Assembly (NCBI GenBank): GCA_050250795.1
Contig: JBFWNZ010000164.1
Location: 1-8,369, forward strand
Length of the DNA: 8,369 nt
Source: JBFWNZ01 sp050250795
GTDB taxonomy: Bacteria; Pseudomonadota; Alphaproteobacteria; UBA8366
Direction: 5' to 3'
The position numbers and the translations under genes were made by a program. Under the pieces are notes generated by a model. The model saw only the letters and a program-made list of their open reading frames with translations. It was not told the origin of the DNA and searched no databases. Shown in pieces: positions 1 through 5,507 of the stretch; the first letter of the stretch is position 1, and every line of letters starts with the position of its first letter.

Positions 1-14
1 TCGGGGGCCTGCGG

Positions 15-76
15 GACCGAATTCTATCGATCTTTCCGTCCGGCGGTCAAAATCGATACATTCGGTCTCCGGACGG
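15..76 (-). promoter_or_regulatory. Structured 5' leader of a leftward transcript whose gene lies outside the window
   Basis: Read on the minus strand from the predicted transcription start near 76, this stretch carries two nested perfect inverted repeats. The outer stem is 8 bp (60-67 with 15-22) and the inner stem 7 bp (52-58 with 25-31). They are separated only by a 1-nt against 2-nt bulge, and the loop is 20 nt (32-51). In addition the 8-mer at 69-76 is exactly complementary to 36-43 inside that loop, so the predicted mRNA 5' end could form a pseudoknot or a competing helix. No start codon with a usable reading frame is visible on the minus strand here, so the coding region must begin beyond base 1. 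The repeats are seen directly; a regulatory role is inferred. They could instead act as DNA operators for the adjacent MarR gene. Confidence 0.45.
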
Positions 77-82
77 TTGCGC

Positions 83-111
83 TTTGTAACATCGCTAGGC
101 ATATATGTCAA
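83..111 (-). promoter_or_regulatory. Leftward sigma-70-type promoter overlapping the marR start
   Basis: On the minus strand there is a perfect -35 TTGACA (106-111), a 17-bp spacer, and a -10 TACAAA (83-88), predicting a start near 76. It drives a divergent gene lying left of the window. The -35 ends one base before the marR start codon, and a weaker rightward -10 (TATATG, 102-107) overlaps it. A MarR dimer bound here would therefore cover both promoters, which is the usual autoregulated divergent layout of this family. Imperfect inverted half-sites (86-92 and 105-112) are a possible operator. Confidence 0.6.
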
Positions 112-112
112 C

Positions 113-637
113 ATGACTGACGTATCCGCACCTCCCAAATCGGCCCCCAAGACGACGGCGAACCCGCTGTTCCTGCGCGACGAGGAACTGCGCCAGGGCA
201 TCGAGATGCTGTTCTTCGCCTATCGCGATTTCACCGCGGGGCCGGACGCCATCCTGGCCGAACAGGGTTTCGGCCGCGCGCATCACCGCGTGATCTACTT
301 CGTCGGCCGCTATCCCGGCATCACCGTGTCGGAACTTCTCGGCATCCTGCGCATCACCAAGCAGAGCCTGAGCCGCGTGCTGAGCCAGCTCGTGCGCGAA
401 GGGTTCATCGACCAGCGCCAGGGCCGTCAGGACCGCCGCCAGCGCCTGCTGAGCCTGACCGAGCGGGGCCGGACGCTGGAGCAGATGCTGACCGCCGACC
501 AGCGCGCGCGGATCGCCCGCGCCTATCGCGATGCCGGCGCCGAGGCGGTCGAGGGATTCCGCAAGGTGATGCTGGGCATCATGTCGGAGGAGTCCGACCG
601 CGGCCGCTTCGAGCGCAGCTGGCTGCCCCGCCGCTAG
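113..637 (+). CDS. MarR-family transcriptional regulator, PetP-like
   Basis: A 174-residue DNA-binding regulator. The central winged helix-turn-helix spans about residues 53-125, with the recognition region ITKQSLSRVLSQL (81-93) and the charged wing RQGRQDRRQR (102-111). Helical N- and C-terminal parts would form the dimer interface. The run LRQGIEMLFFAYRDFTAGPD (26-45) and GRAHHR (54-59) resemble the PetP-type MarR proteins that accompany the response regulator PetR in Rhodobacter. I chose the ATG at 113; an in-frame TTG at 77 would add 12 residues lying inside promoter elements. No convincing Shine-Dalgarno precedes 113, and a possible -10 at 102-107 would start transcription close to the ATG, so a leaderless mRNA is plausible. 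It is convergent with terC and divergent from an unseen leftward gene. The ligand is unknown. Confidence 0.88.
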   Translation: MTDVSAPPKSAPKTTANPLFLRDEELRQGIEMLFFAYRDFTAGPDAILAEQGFGRAHHRVIYFVGRYPGITVSELLGILRITKQSLSRVLSQLVREGFIDQRQGRQDRRQRLLSLTERGRTLEQMLTADQRARIARAYRDAGAEAVEGFRKVMLGIMSEESDRGRFERSWLPRR

Positions 638-646
638 GGCGGGGCA
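624..646 (+). terminator. Hairpin terminator containing the marR stop codon in its loop
   Basis: A perfect 9-bp GC-rich stem (624-632 with 638-646) encloses a 5-nt loop whose last three bases are the marR TAG stop (635-637). Only a short TT follows, with no real T-tract, as is common in GC-rich alphaproteobacteria. The convergent terC gene ends at 653, seven bases away, so the hairpin could serve both strands. Confidence 0.5.
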
Positions 647-652
647 TTCGCC

Positions 653-1429
653 TCAGTGGGCGGCGGGCGCGTCCCCGCCGCCGCCATTGCCGCTGTTGCG
701 GCGCTCCTTGGCCCGCCGCGACAGCATGTTCAGGAATTCGACCAGCGCCGAGAACGCCATCGCCGCATAGATATAGCCCTTCGACACATGCGCCCCGAAG
801 CCTTCGGCGATCAGCGTGGTGCCGATCAGCAGCAGGAAGCCCAGCGCCAGCATCACGATGGTCGGGTTGCGCTGGATGAAATTCGCCAGCGGGTCGGCGG
901 CCAGCATCATCGCCAGCACGGCGGCGATCACGGCGATGATCATGATCGGAATGTGGTGCGTCATGCCGACGGCCGTGATGATGCTGTCGATGGAAAAGAC
1001 CAGATCGAGCAGCAGGATCTGCATGATCGCGGCACCGAAGGTGAGGCCAGCCCGGCCGCCCTCGAACATGTCCGGGCCGGGGTCCGGATCGACGCTGTGA
1101 TGGATTTCCTTCGTCGCCTTCCAGACCAGGAACAGGCCGCCGGCGATCAGGATCAGGTCGCGCCAGGAAAAGCCCTGGCCGAGCAGGGTGAAGATCGGCG
1201 TGGTGAGCTGGACGATGAAGGCGACCGTGCTGAGCAGCCCCAGCCGCAGGATCAGCGCCAGGCCGATGCCGATGCGCCGGCCGCGCGACCGCTCCGCCTC
1301 CGGCAGCTTGTTGGTCAGGATCGAGATGAAGATCAGGTTGTCGATGCCGAGCACCACCTCCATCGCGACCAGGGTGGCGAGCGCCGCCCAGGCGGCGGGA
1401 TCAGCGGCAAGCGTCAGAAGATAGTCCAT
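653..1429 (-). CDS. TerC-family integral membrane protein (YgdQ-like)
   Basis: A 258-residue inner-membrane protein with about seven hydrophobic segments. Both TerC-family acidic motifs are present: EVVLGIDN (residues 24-31) in the first segment and LDLVFSIDS (141-149) in the fourth. The overall run, including GGLFLVWKATKEIH (97-110) and HVSKGYIYAAMAFS (214-227), closely resembles E. coli YgdQ. Family members such as Alx and MeeF export manganese, and others are linked to tellurite resistance or to loading metals on secreted enzymes; which applies here cannot be read from the sequence. The C-terminus is a short hydrophilic tail rich in Arg, then Gly. GGAG (1435-1438) lies 5 nt before the ATG and supports the start. 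It is convergent with marR and divergent from the DUF533 gene. I found no yybP-ykoY manganese riboswitch upstream. Confidence 0.9.
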   Translation of the reverse strand: MDYLLTLAADPAAWAALATLVAMEVVLGIDNLIFISILTNKLPEAERSRGRRIGIGLALILRLGLLSTVAFIVQLTTPIFTLLGQGFSWRDLILIAGGLFLVWKATKEIHHSVDPDPGPDMFEGGRAGLTFGAAIMQILLLDLVFSIDSIITAVGMTHHIPIMIIAVIAAVLAMMLAADPLANFIQRNPTIVMLALGFLLLIGTTLIAEGFGAHVSKGYIYAAMAFSALVEFLNMLSRRAKERRNSGNGGGGDAPAAH

Positions 1430-1710
1430 GCGGTCTCCAGGGCGTCGTCGCGGCGGCGCAGGGCAAACGGCCCCGCATCCCGGTTGTCAGGGGCGGCGGC
1501 ATGGCGAAGGCATGGCAATTGAGGGCTAAGCCCGGGCAACGCAGCATGCTGGTCTCGTCCAGAATCCGGCGATGTGGAGATGGGAAGCGGCTTGCCGGAT
1601 CGCAATAGCGCGCCATCGATTTTGCGCGTTCCCCGGATGGCTGCCGGTCTTGGCAGCCGCGGCCCGCGGCCCCACCTGTGCACGATGTTCACATGCAAGG
1701 AAGCGTCCCC
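1430..1710. other. Divergent intergenic region between terC and the DUF533 gene
   Basis: This 281-bp region has no credible gene and no clear sigma-70 promoter on either strand. It contains a perfect 7-bp hairpin (1639-1645 with 1652-1658, 6-nt loop), a GCGGC-rich stretch after it (1656-1670), a 10-bp palindrome CAGCATGCTG (1542-1551), the short inverted repeat GGGCTAAGCCC (1523-1533), and a direct repeat GGCATGGC (1498-1505 and 1509-1516). The hairpin would lie in the 5' untranslated region of the DUF533 gene if that promoter is further upstream. Functions are unknown. Confidence 0.5.
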
Positions 1711-2394
1711 ATGTTCGATGCGAAGCGATTGCTGGACCAGTTCCTCGGGAGCCAGGGCGCGGGCGGTGCACCCCTCGGGAATCTCGGCGGAATCGGCGGC
1801 GGGGCGCTGGCCGGCGGACTTGCCGGAATCCTGCTCGGCACGAAGCAGGGGCGGAAGATCGGCGGCACCGTCCTCAAGGTCGGCGGCATGGCCGCGGTCG
1901 GGGCGCTGGCCTATGCGGCCTATCGGAACTGGCAGGCCGGCCAGCAGCCCGCCGCCGCCGGCTCGCCGGTCCTGCCGCCGCCCCAGGGCACGCCGTTCAA
2001 TCCATCCGGCGAGGCGGCCCAGCAATCCCTCGGCCGCAACCTGCTGCGCGCCATGATCGCCGCGGCGAAGGCCGACGGCCATATCGACGCGAAGGAACAG
2101 TCGGCGATCTTCGCCCGGATGGACCAGCTTGCGCTGGACCGCGACGACAAGGCCTTCGTGATGGACGAGTTGCGGGCGCCGCTCGACATCGACGCGGTGG
2201 CCGCTGCGGCGCGCGGCCCGGAGGAAGCGGCGGAAATCTATGCGGCGTCGCTTCTGGCCATCGACCTGGACCACGCGGCGGAGCGCGGTTACCTGTCGAT
2301 GCTGGCGGCGCGGCTGGGACTCGACGACGCCTTGGTCGCGCATCTGCACGCCGCCGTGGAGAATGCCGCCGTCAAGGCGCCTGCCGGAAGCTGA
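1711..2394 (+). CDS. DUF533 / TerB-like membrane-associated protein (YebE-like)
   Basis: A 227-residue protein. The N-terminus MFDAKRLLDQFLG is characteristic of the DUF533 (YebE) family. A Gly/Ala-rich segment (about residues 24-72) holds one or two hydrophobic stretches around TKQGRKIGG (44-52), followed by a Pro-rich linker (80-99). The C-terminal half (105-222) is an all-helical TerB-like domain with the acidic repeats AKADGHIDAKE (119-129) and LAIDLDHAAERGYL (182-195), which in TerB-type domains bind divalent metal. The precise function of the family is unknown. I chose the ATG at 1711 because AAGGA (1697-1701) lies 9 nt upstream and the family motif starts here; a GTG at 1678 would add 11 uncharacteristic residues. 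It sits next to a TerC homologue, which may point to a shared role in metal or envelope stress, but that is inference. Confidence 0.85.
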   Translation: MFDAKRLLDQFLGSQGAGGAPLGNLGGIGGGALAGGLAGILLGTKQGRKIGGTVLKVGGMAAVGALAYAAYRNWQAGQQPAAAGSPVLPPPQGTPFNPSGEAAQQSLGRNLLRAMIAAAKADGHIDAKEQSAIFARMDQLALDRDDKAFVMDELRAPLDIDAVAAAARGPEEAAEIYAASLLAIDLDHAAERGYLSMLAARLGLDDALVAHLHAAVENAAVKAPAGS

Positions 2395-2421
2395 CGCCGG
2401 CGGCGCGGTCTCGGCTATACT
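2391..2421 (+). promoter_or_regulatory. Candidate promoter of the response regulator-kinase pair
   Basis: The -10 TATACT (2416-2421) matches five of six consensus bases. A weaker -35 CTGACG (2391-2396) overlaps the DUF533 stop codon, with a long 19-bp spacer. The start would fall at about 2428-2429, on the ATG itself, giving a leaderless mRNA. That agrees with the lack of a properly spaced Shine-Dalgarno. Confidence 0.4.
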
Positions 2422-2428
2422 CCGGATC

Positions 2429-3124
2429 ATGACCGACGACGCCATCCCGCATCTTCTCGTGGTCGACGACGACCGGCGCCTGCGCGACTTGCTGGGCAAG
2501 TATCTTACCGACCATGGGTTCCGCGTCAGCGTCGCGGCCAGCGCGGCCGACGCCCGGCAGCAGATGACCGCGATCCAGTTCGACCTGCTGGTCCTCGACC
2601 GCATGATGCCGGGTGAGGACGGGCTGACCTTCGCCCGTTCGGTGCGCCGGACCGACGCCGTGCCCATCCTGATGCTGACCGCCATGGGCGAGATGCCGGA
2701 CCGCATCGGCGGCCTGGAGGCGGGTGCGGACGACTACCTCACCAAACCGTTCGAGCCGCGCGAGCTGGTGCTGCGGATCGGCAACATCCTGCGCCGCGCC
2801 GCGCCGGCGGCGGCAGCGGGCGGCGCGGAGGGCGAAATCCGTCTCGGCGCCTGCCGCTTCGACCTCGCGCGGGAAATCCTGCATGGCGAGGGCGGCCAGA
2901 TACGCCTCACCTCGGCCGAGGCGAGCCTGCTCAAGGTTCTCGGCGGCACGCCCGGCACGGTGCTGAGCCGGGAGGAGTTGACGCGGCGCTGCGTGATCGA
3001 CGGCGGCGAACGCACCGTCGACGTTCAGGTCACGCGCCTGCGCCGCAAGATCGAGCCCGACCCGAAGACGCCGCGCTATCTCCAGACGGTCCGCGGCCGC
3101 GGCTACGTGCTGCGGCCGGACTGA
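2429..3124 (+). CDS. OmpR-family response regulator, PetR-like
   Basis: A 231-residue cytoplasmic two-component regulator. The receiver domain (about 7-122) shows the acidic triad VVDDD (11-15), the phospho-acceptor Asp57 in LLVLDRMMPGEDG, the switch Thr84 in MLTAMG and the conserved Lys106 in LTKPFEP. A short Ala-rich linker (124-135) leads to an OmpR-type winged helix (about 137-230) with the recognition region TVDVQVTRLRRKIEP (196-210) and the wing VRGRGYVL (221-228). The ATG at 2429 is preferred because the receiver domain starts just after it; upstream codons in the same frame overlap the DUF533 gene and look out of frame. The kinase starts 13 nt downstream, so the two form one unit. It resembles Rhodobacter PetR, but its target genes cannot be told from here. 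Confidence 0.93.
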   Translation: MTDDAIPHLLVVDDDRRLRDLLGKYLTDHGFRVSVAASAADARQQMTAIQFDLLVLDRMMPGEDGLTFARSVRRTDAVPILMLTAMGEMPDRIGGLEAGADDYLTKPFEPRELVLRIGNILRRAAPAAAAGGAEGEIRLGACRFDLAREILHGEGGQIRLTSAEASLLKVLGGTPGTVLSREELTRRCVIDGGERTVDVQVTRLRRKIEPDPKTPRYLQTVRGRGYVLRPD

Positions 3125-3137
3125 GCGGGGCCGGCCG

Positions 3138-4529
3138 ATGTCCCTGAAAACCCTGCTGCGACCGGTCTTCGCGCGGCTGCATCTGCCCTGGCCGGCCCTG
3201 CCCGCCTATCTGCGCCGCGGCATCAAGCGCGTCCTGCCGCATACCCTGTTCGGGCGCGCGCTGATGATCATCGTCACGCCGCTGATCCTGTTGCAGATCG
3301 TCAGCGCCTTCGTCTTCTACGACCGGCACTGGAACACCATCACCCGGCGCCTCGCCACGGCGCTGGTCGGCGACATCAACCTCGTGCTGGAGGAGATGCA
3401 GCGCGACCCCGGCGCGGAAAACCGCATCCATGTCTTCAACCAGGCGCGGCGGCATCTCCAGCTTGAGATCGTCTTCATGCCCGACCGCATTCTGCCGAAC
3501 GTCGCCAGCAACGACTATTCGGGCAGCCTCGCCCGGACGCTGGCCCGCGCCCTGCGCGAGGGCAACGGCAAGCCCTTCGTCATCGACACCGACTCCTCGC
3601 GCACCCAGGTCTCCATCGACATCCAGCTCGCCGACGGGGTGCTGACCGTCTCGGCGCCGCGCGAGCGCCTGTTCAGCACCACGACCTATGTCTTCATCCT
3701 GTGGATGATCGGCACCTCGCTGCTGCTGTTCGCGGTCGCCTCGATCTTCATGCGCAACCAGATCCGGCCGATCCGGCGCCTCGCCCATGCCGCCGACCGC
3801 TTCGGCAAGGGTCGCGACATCGATGCCGATTTCAAGCTGGAAGGGGCGACCGAGGTGCGCCGCGCCTCGATGGCCTTCAACCTGATGCGCGACCGCATCC
3901 GCCGCCAGATCCGCCAGCGCACCGACATGCTGTCCGGCGTCAGCCACGATCTGCGGACGCCGCTGACCCGCATGAAGCTGCAACTGGCGATGCTGGGCGA
4001 CGGACCCGAGGTCGCCGACCTGCAATCCGACGTCGCCGAGATGGAGCGGATGATCGAGGGCTATCTGACCTTCGCGCGCGGCGAGGGCGACGAGCCGGCC
4101 CAGCCGACCAATCTCACCGGCCTGGTCGAGGATGCCGCCCAGACATGGCGCCGCAACGGCGTCGCCGTGGACTGCCATGTCGAGGCGCAGATCGTGCTGA
4201 ACCTCAAGGCCGACGCCGTGCGCCGCTGCATCGACAACCTCATCTCGAACGCCGCCCGCTACGGCACGCATGTCTGGGTGCGGCTGGCGCTGCGGGACGA
4301 GACGGTGGAGGTCGCGGTCGAGGATGACGGGCCCGGCATTCCCGAGGCCGAGCGCGAGAACGTGTTCCGCGCCTTCTTCCGGCTCGACCATTCCCGCAGC
4401 CAGGAGACCGGCGGCAGCGGACTCGGCCTCGCCATCGCGCGCGACGTGGCGCGCCATCATGGCGGCGACATCCTGCTGGAGGATTCGCCGCATGGCGGCC
4501 TGCGGGCGCGGCTGCGGCTGCCGATCTAG
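3138..4529 (+). CDS. EnvZ-like sensor histidine kinase
   Basis: A 463-residue inner-membrane sensor that phosphorylates the adjacent response regulator. The N-terminal basic cytoplasmic segment (1-40) is followed by TM1 (about 41-61), a periplasmic sensor region of roughly 120 residues (62-182), and TM2 (about 183-205). A HAMP linker (206-260) comes next, then the dimerisation and phosphotransfer helix with SGVSHDLRTPLTRMK (266-280) and phospho-acceptor His270. The ATP-binding domain (about 325-463) has an N-box CIDNLISNAARYG (364-376), G1 DDGPGIP (396-402) and G2 GGSGLGLAIA (425-434). The H-box is close to that of E. coli EnvZ. All catalytic residues are present. Only a weak GCGGGG (3125-3130) precedes the ATG, consistent with translational coupling to the upstream regulator. 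The signal sensed is unknown. The gene converges on csaA with a 19-bp gap. Confidence 0.93.
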   Translation: MSLKTLLRPVFARLHLPWPALPAYLRRGIKRVLPHTLFGRALMIIVTPLILLQIVSAFVFYDRHWNTITRRLATALVGDINLVLEEMQRDPGAENRIHVFNQARRHLQLEIVFMPDRILPNVASNDYSGSLARTLARALREGNGKPFVIDTDSSRTQVSIDIQLADGVLTVSAPRERLFSTTTYVFILWMIGTSLLLFAVASIFMRNQIRPIRRLAHAADRFGKGRDIDADFKLEGATEVRRASMAFNLMRDRIRRQIRQRTDMLSGVSHDLRTPLTRMKLQLAMLGDGPEVADLQSDVAEMERMIEGYLTFARGEGDEPAQPTNLTGLVEDAAQTWRRNGVAVDCHVEAQIVLNLKADAVRRCIDNLISNAARYGTHVWVRLALRDETVEVAVEDDGPGIPEAERENVFRAFFRLDHSRSQETGGSGLGLAIARDVARHHGGDILLEDSPHGGLRARLRLPI

Positions 4530-4548
4530 GCGCCGGTCCGCGACGCGG

Positions 4549-4884
4549 TCAGAACAGGCGGCCGCCGTCCGGCACCCGGTGGTCGGCGCCGATCAGCACC
4601 ACCTCGCCATCGGCGTCGGGAAACCCCAGGACCAGCACTTCGGACATGAACTTGCCGATCTGCTTCGGCGGAAAGTTCACGACCGCGGCGACCTGCCGCC
4701 CGATCAGCGCTTCGGGCGCGTAGTGCCGGGTGATCTGGGCCGAGGTCTTGCGTTCGCCGATCTCGGGGCCGAAATCGACCCACAGCTTGATCGCCGGCCG
4801 GCGGGCCTCCGGAAACGGTTCGGCCCGGCGGATGGTGCCGACACGAATGTCGACGCGCCGGAAATCGTCATAGGTGATGGTCAT
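4549..4884 (-). CDS. CsaA-type tRNA-binding-domain protein
   Basis: A 111-residue protein consisting of a single OB-fold tRNA-binding domain, the usual length for CsaA. Diagnostic runs are YDDFRRVDIRVGTI (5-18), VVNFPPKQIGKFMSEVLVLG (68-87) and VVLIGADHRVPDGGRL (95-110). Bacillus CsaA is a homodimeric chaperone-like protein implicated in secretion; the molecular role in proteobacteria is not settled. AAGGGG (4891-4896) lies 6 nt before the ATG. It is downstream of, and on the same strand as, the phasin gene, but a strong hairpin separates them, so it is either transcribed at low level by read-through or from an unseen promoter close to its start. It converges on the histidine kinase gene. Confidence 0.92.
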   Translation of the reverse strand: MTITYDDFRRVDIRVGTIRRAEPFPEARRPAIKLWVDFGPEIGERKTSAQITRHYAPEALIGRQVAAVVNFPPKQIGKFMSEVLVLGFPDADGEVVLIGADHRVPDGGRLF

Positions 4885-4917
4885 CGGACGCCCCTTGGCT
4901 GCACGGCGTCCTTAGCA

Positions 4918-4952
4918 TCCGAAGGCGCGCGGGAAAAGCGCGCGCCTTCGGA
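4918..4952 (-). terminator. Perfect 14-bp hairpin downstream of the phasin gene
   Basis: A fully paired 14-bp stem (4918-4931 with 4939-4952) has a 7-nt loop and starts 12 nt after the phasin stop codon. There is no T-tract on either side, so it may be an intrinsic terminator of the weak-tail kind, an mRNA 3'-end stabiliser for the abundant phasin message, or both. It sits 21 nt upstream of the csaA ribosome-binding site. Confidence 0.6.
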
Positions 4953-4964
4953 CCCGTTCCGGCG

Positions 4965-5408
4965 TTACGACTTCGCGGCGATCTTGCGCATCTCGTCCAT
5001 GGCTTCCTGGACGCGCTTGCTCACGATCTCGATGGTCTCGCTGTTCGAGGTCGCAACCATCTCCGACAGCTCGCGCATATGCGTCATCGCGCGCTCCATG
5101 CTTTCGCGCACCAGCTCGGCCTGCCGCACCATCTTCTCCTGCGGCTGTCCCGTCGCCATCAGCTCCTGCATCGCCGCCGCCGATTCCTCCATCACTTCCT
5201 TGAGGATTTCCGACTGCCGCTGTGCCAGGGCCTGCATGCCCGCGAACGCGCGACGGTTCGCCGCCGTCATCGCCTCGATATTCTTCTGCTGTGCCACCAT
5301 GATGCCCTGCATGTCGAAGCCGGGCAGCTTCGCGTCCGCAAACATCTTGCTGTAGTCGCCGAAGGCTTTGGTGAAATCGAAAAACGGGTCGCTCGTGTTC
5401 TTGGCCAT
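4965..5408 (-). CDS. Phasin (PHB granule-associated protein)
   Basis: A 147-residue amphipathic helical protein of the alphaproteobacterial phasin family, which coats polyhydroxybutyrate granules and controls their size and number. The N-terminus has aromatic residues (FFDFTKAFGDYSKMF, 9-23), then LPGFDMQGIMVAQQKNIEAM (28-47). The family hallmark of evenly spaced Ala, Met and Gln helices follows (48-146), with no Cys and no membrane segment. The start at 5408 is supported by AAGGGG (5415-5420) spaced 6 nt and by the typical N-terminus; an upstream in-frame ATG at 5504 would translate through the promoter and operators. It has its own promoter and two PhaR-type sites, consistent with induction when PHB accumulates. 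The gene for PhaR itself and the PHB synthesis genes are not in the window. Confidence 0.92.
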   Translation of the reverse strand: MAKNTSDPFFDFTKAFGDYSKMFADAKLPGFDMQGIMVAQQKNIEAMTAANRRAFAGMQALAQRQSEILKEVMEESAAAMQELMATGQPQEKMVRQAELVRESMERAMTHMRELSEMVATSNSETIEIVSKRVQEAMDEMRKIAAKS

Positions 5409-5433
5409 TGTCCGCCCCTTTCCAACTGGGAAA

Positions 5434-5448
5434 TGCTGCGTTGCAGCA
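5434..5448 (-). promoter_or_regulatory. PhaR-type operator, start-proximal
   Basis: A perfect 15-bp palindromic element with 6-bp arms TGCTGC / GCAGCA around GTT. It contains CTGC-N3-GCAG (5436-5446), the recognition pattern reported for the PHB-responsive repressor PhaR in Rhodobacter and Paracoccus. It overlaps the predicted phasin transcription start (near 5447), which is suited to repression. Confidence 0.75.
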
Positions 5449-5453
5449 AAGGG

Positions 5454-5482
5454 GATATAGGGACACCCCAACCGCCCGTCAA
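5454..5482 (-). promoter_or_regulatory. Phasin promoter
   Basis: On the minus strand the -35 is TTGACG (5477-5482), followed by a 17-bp spacer and the -10 TATATC (5454-5459). The predicted start is near 5447, giving a leader of about 40 nt before the ATG at 5408. It is bracketed by the two PhaR-type sites. Confidence 0.72.
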
Positions 5483-5488
5483 GCGCAA

Positions 5489-5503
5489 TGCTGCGCTGCA
5501 ACA
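5489..5503 (-). promoter_or_regulatory. PhaR-type operator, distal copy
   Basis: Reads TGCTGCGCTGCAACA and matches the proximal element at 13 of 15 positions; one mismatch is in the spacer and one in the right arm. It lies six bases upstream of the -35 and exactly 55 bp from the proximal site, about five helical turns, which would let two bound repressors interact. It ends 4 bp from the stop codon of the TetR-like gene. Confidence 0.6.
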
Positions 5504-5507
5504 AAAA

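Noticed and set aside
105..116. Three-codon ORF ATG TCA ACA TGA overlapping the marR start
   Set aside because: Too short to call, has no ribosome-binding site, and lies inside promoter sequences; likely chance.
656..1522. Long open frame antisense to terC
   Set aside because: It is a Gln/Asp/Arg-rich translation with no family features, opposite a clear TerC membrane protein; long antisense frames are expected at this GC content.
1430..1680. Possible yybP-ykoY manganese riboswitch upstream of terC
   Set aside because: I looked for the conserved GGGGAGUAG-type and paired loop elements on the minus strand and did not find them.
2240..2428. Upstream extension of the response regulator
   Set aside because: Overlaps the DUF533 coding region and encodes Arg/Trp-rich sequence unrelated to receiver domains.
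1414..2706. 430-codon open frame antisense to DUF533 and the response regulator
   Set aside because: It spans two genes with clear domains and an intergenic region, and its Arg-rich translation has no recognisable motif.
3030..4493. 487-codon open frame antisense to the histidine kinase
   Set aside because: The kinase has all catalytic boxes in order; the antisense product is a His/Gln/Asp-rich shadow typical of GC-rich codon structure.
4530..4548. Short CCGC-GAC-GCGG hairpin between the kinase and csaA
   Set aside because: A 4-bp stem with a 3-nt loop is expected by chance in such GC-rich sequence.
5409..5504. Upstream in-frame start of the phasin
   Set aside because: The extension covers the promoter, both operators and the ribosome-binding site, and the normal phasin N-terminus begins at 5408.
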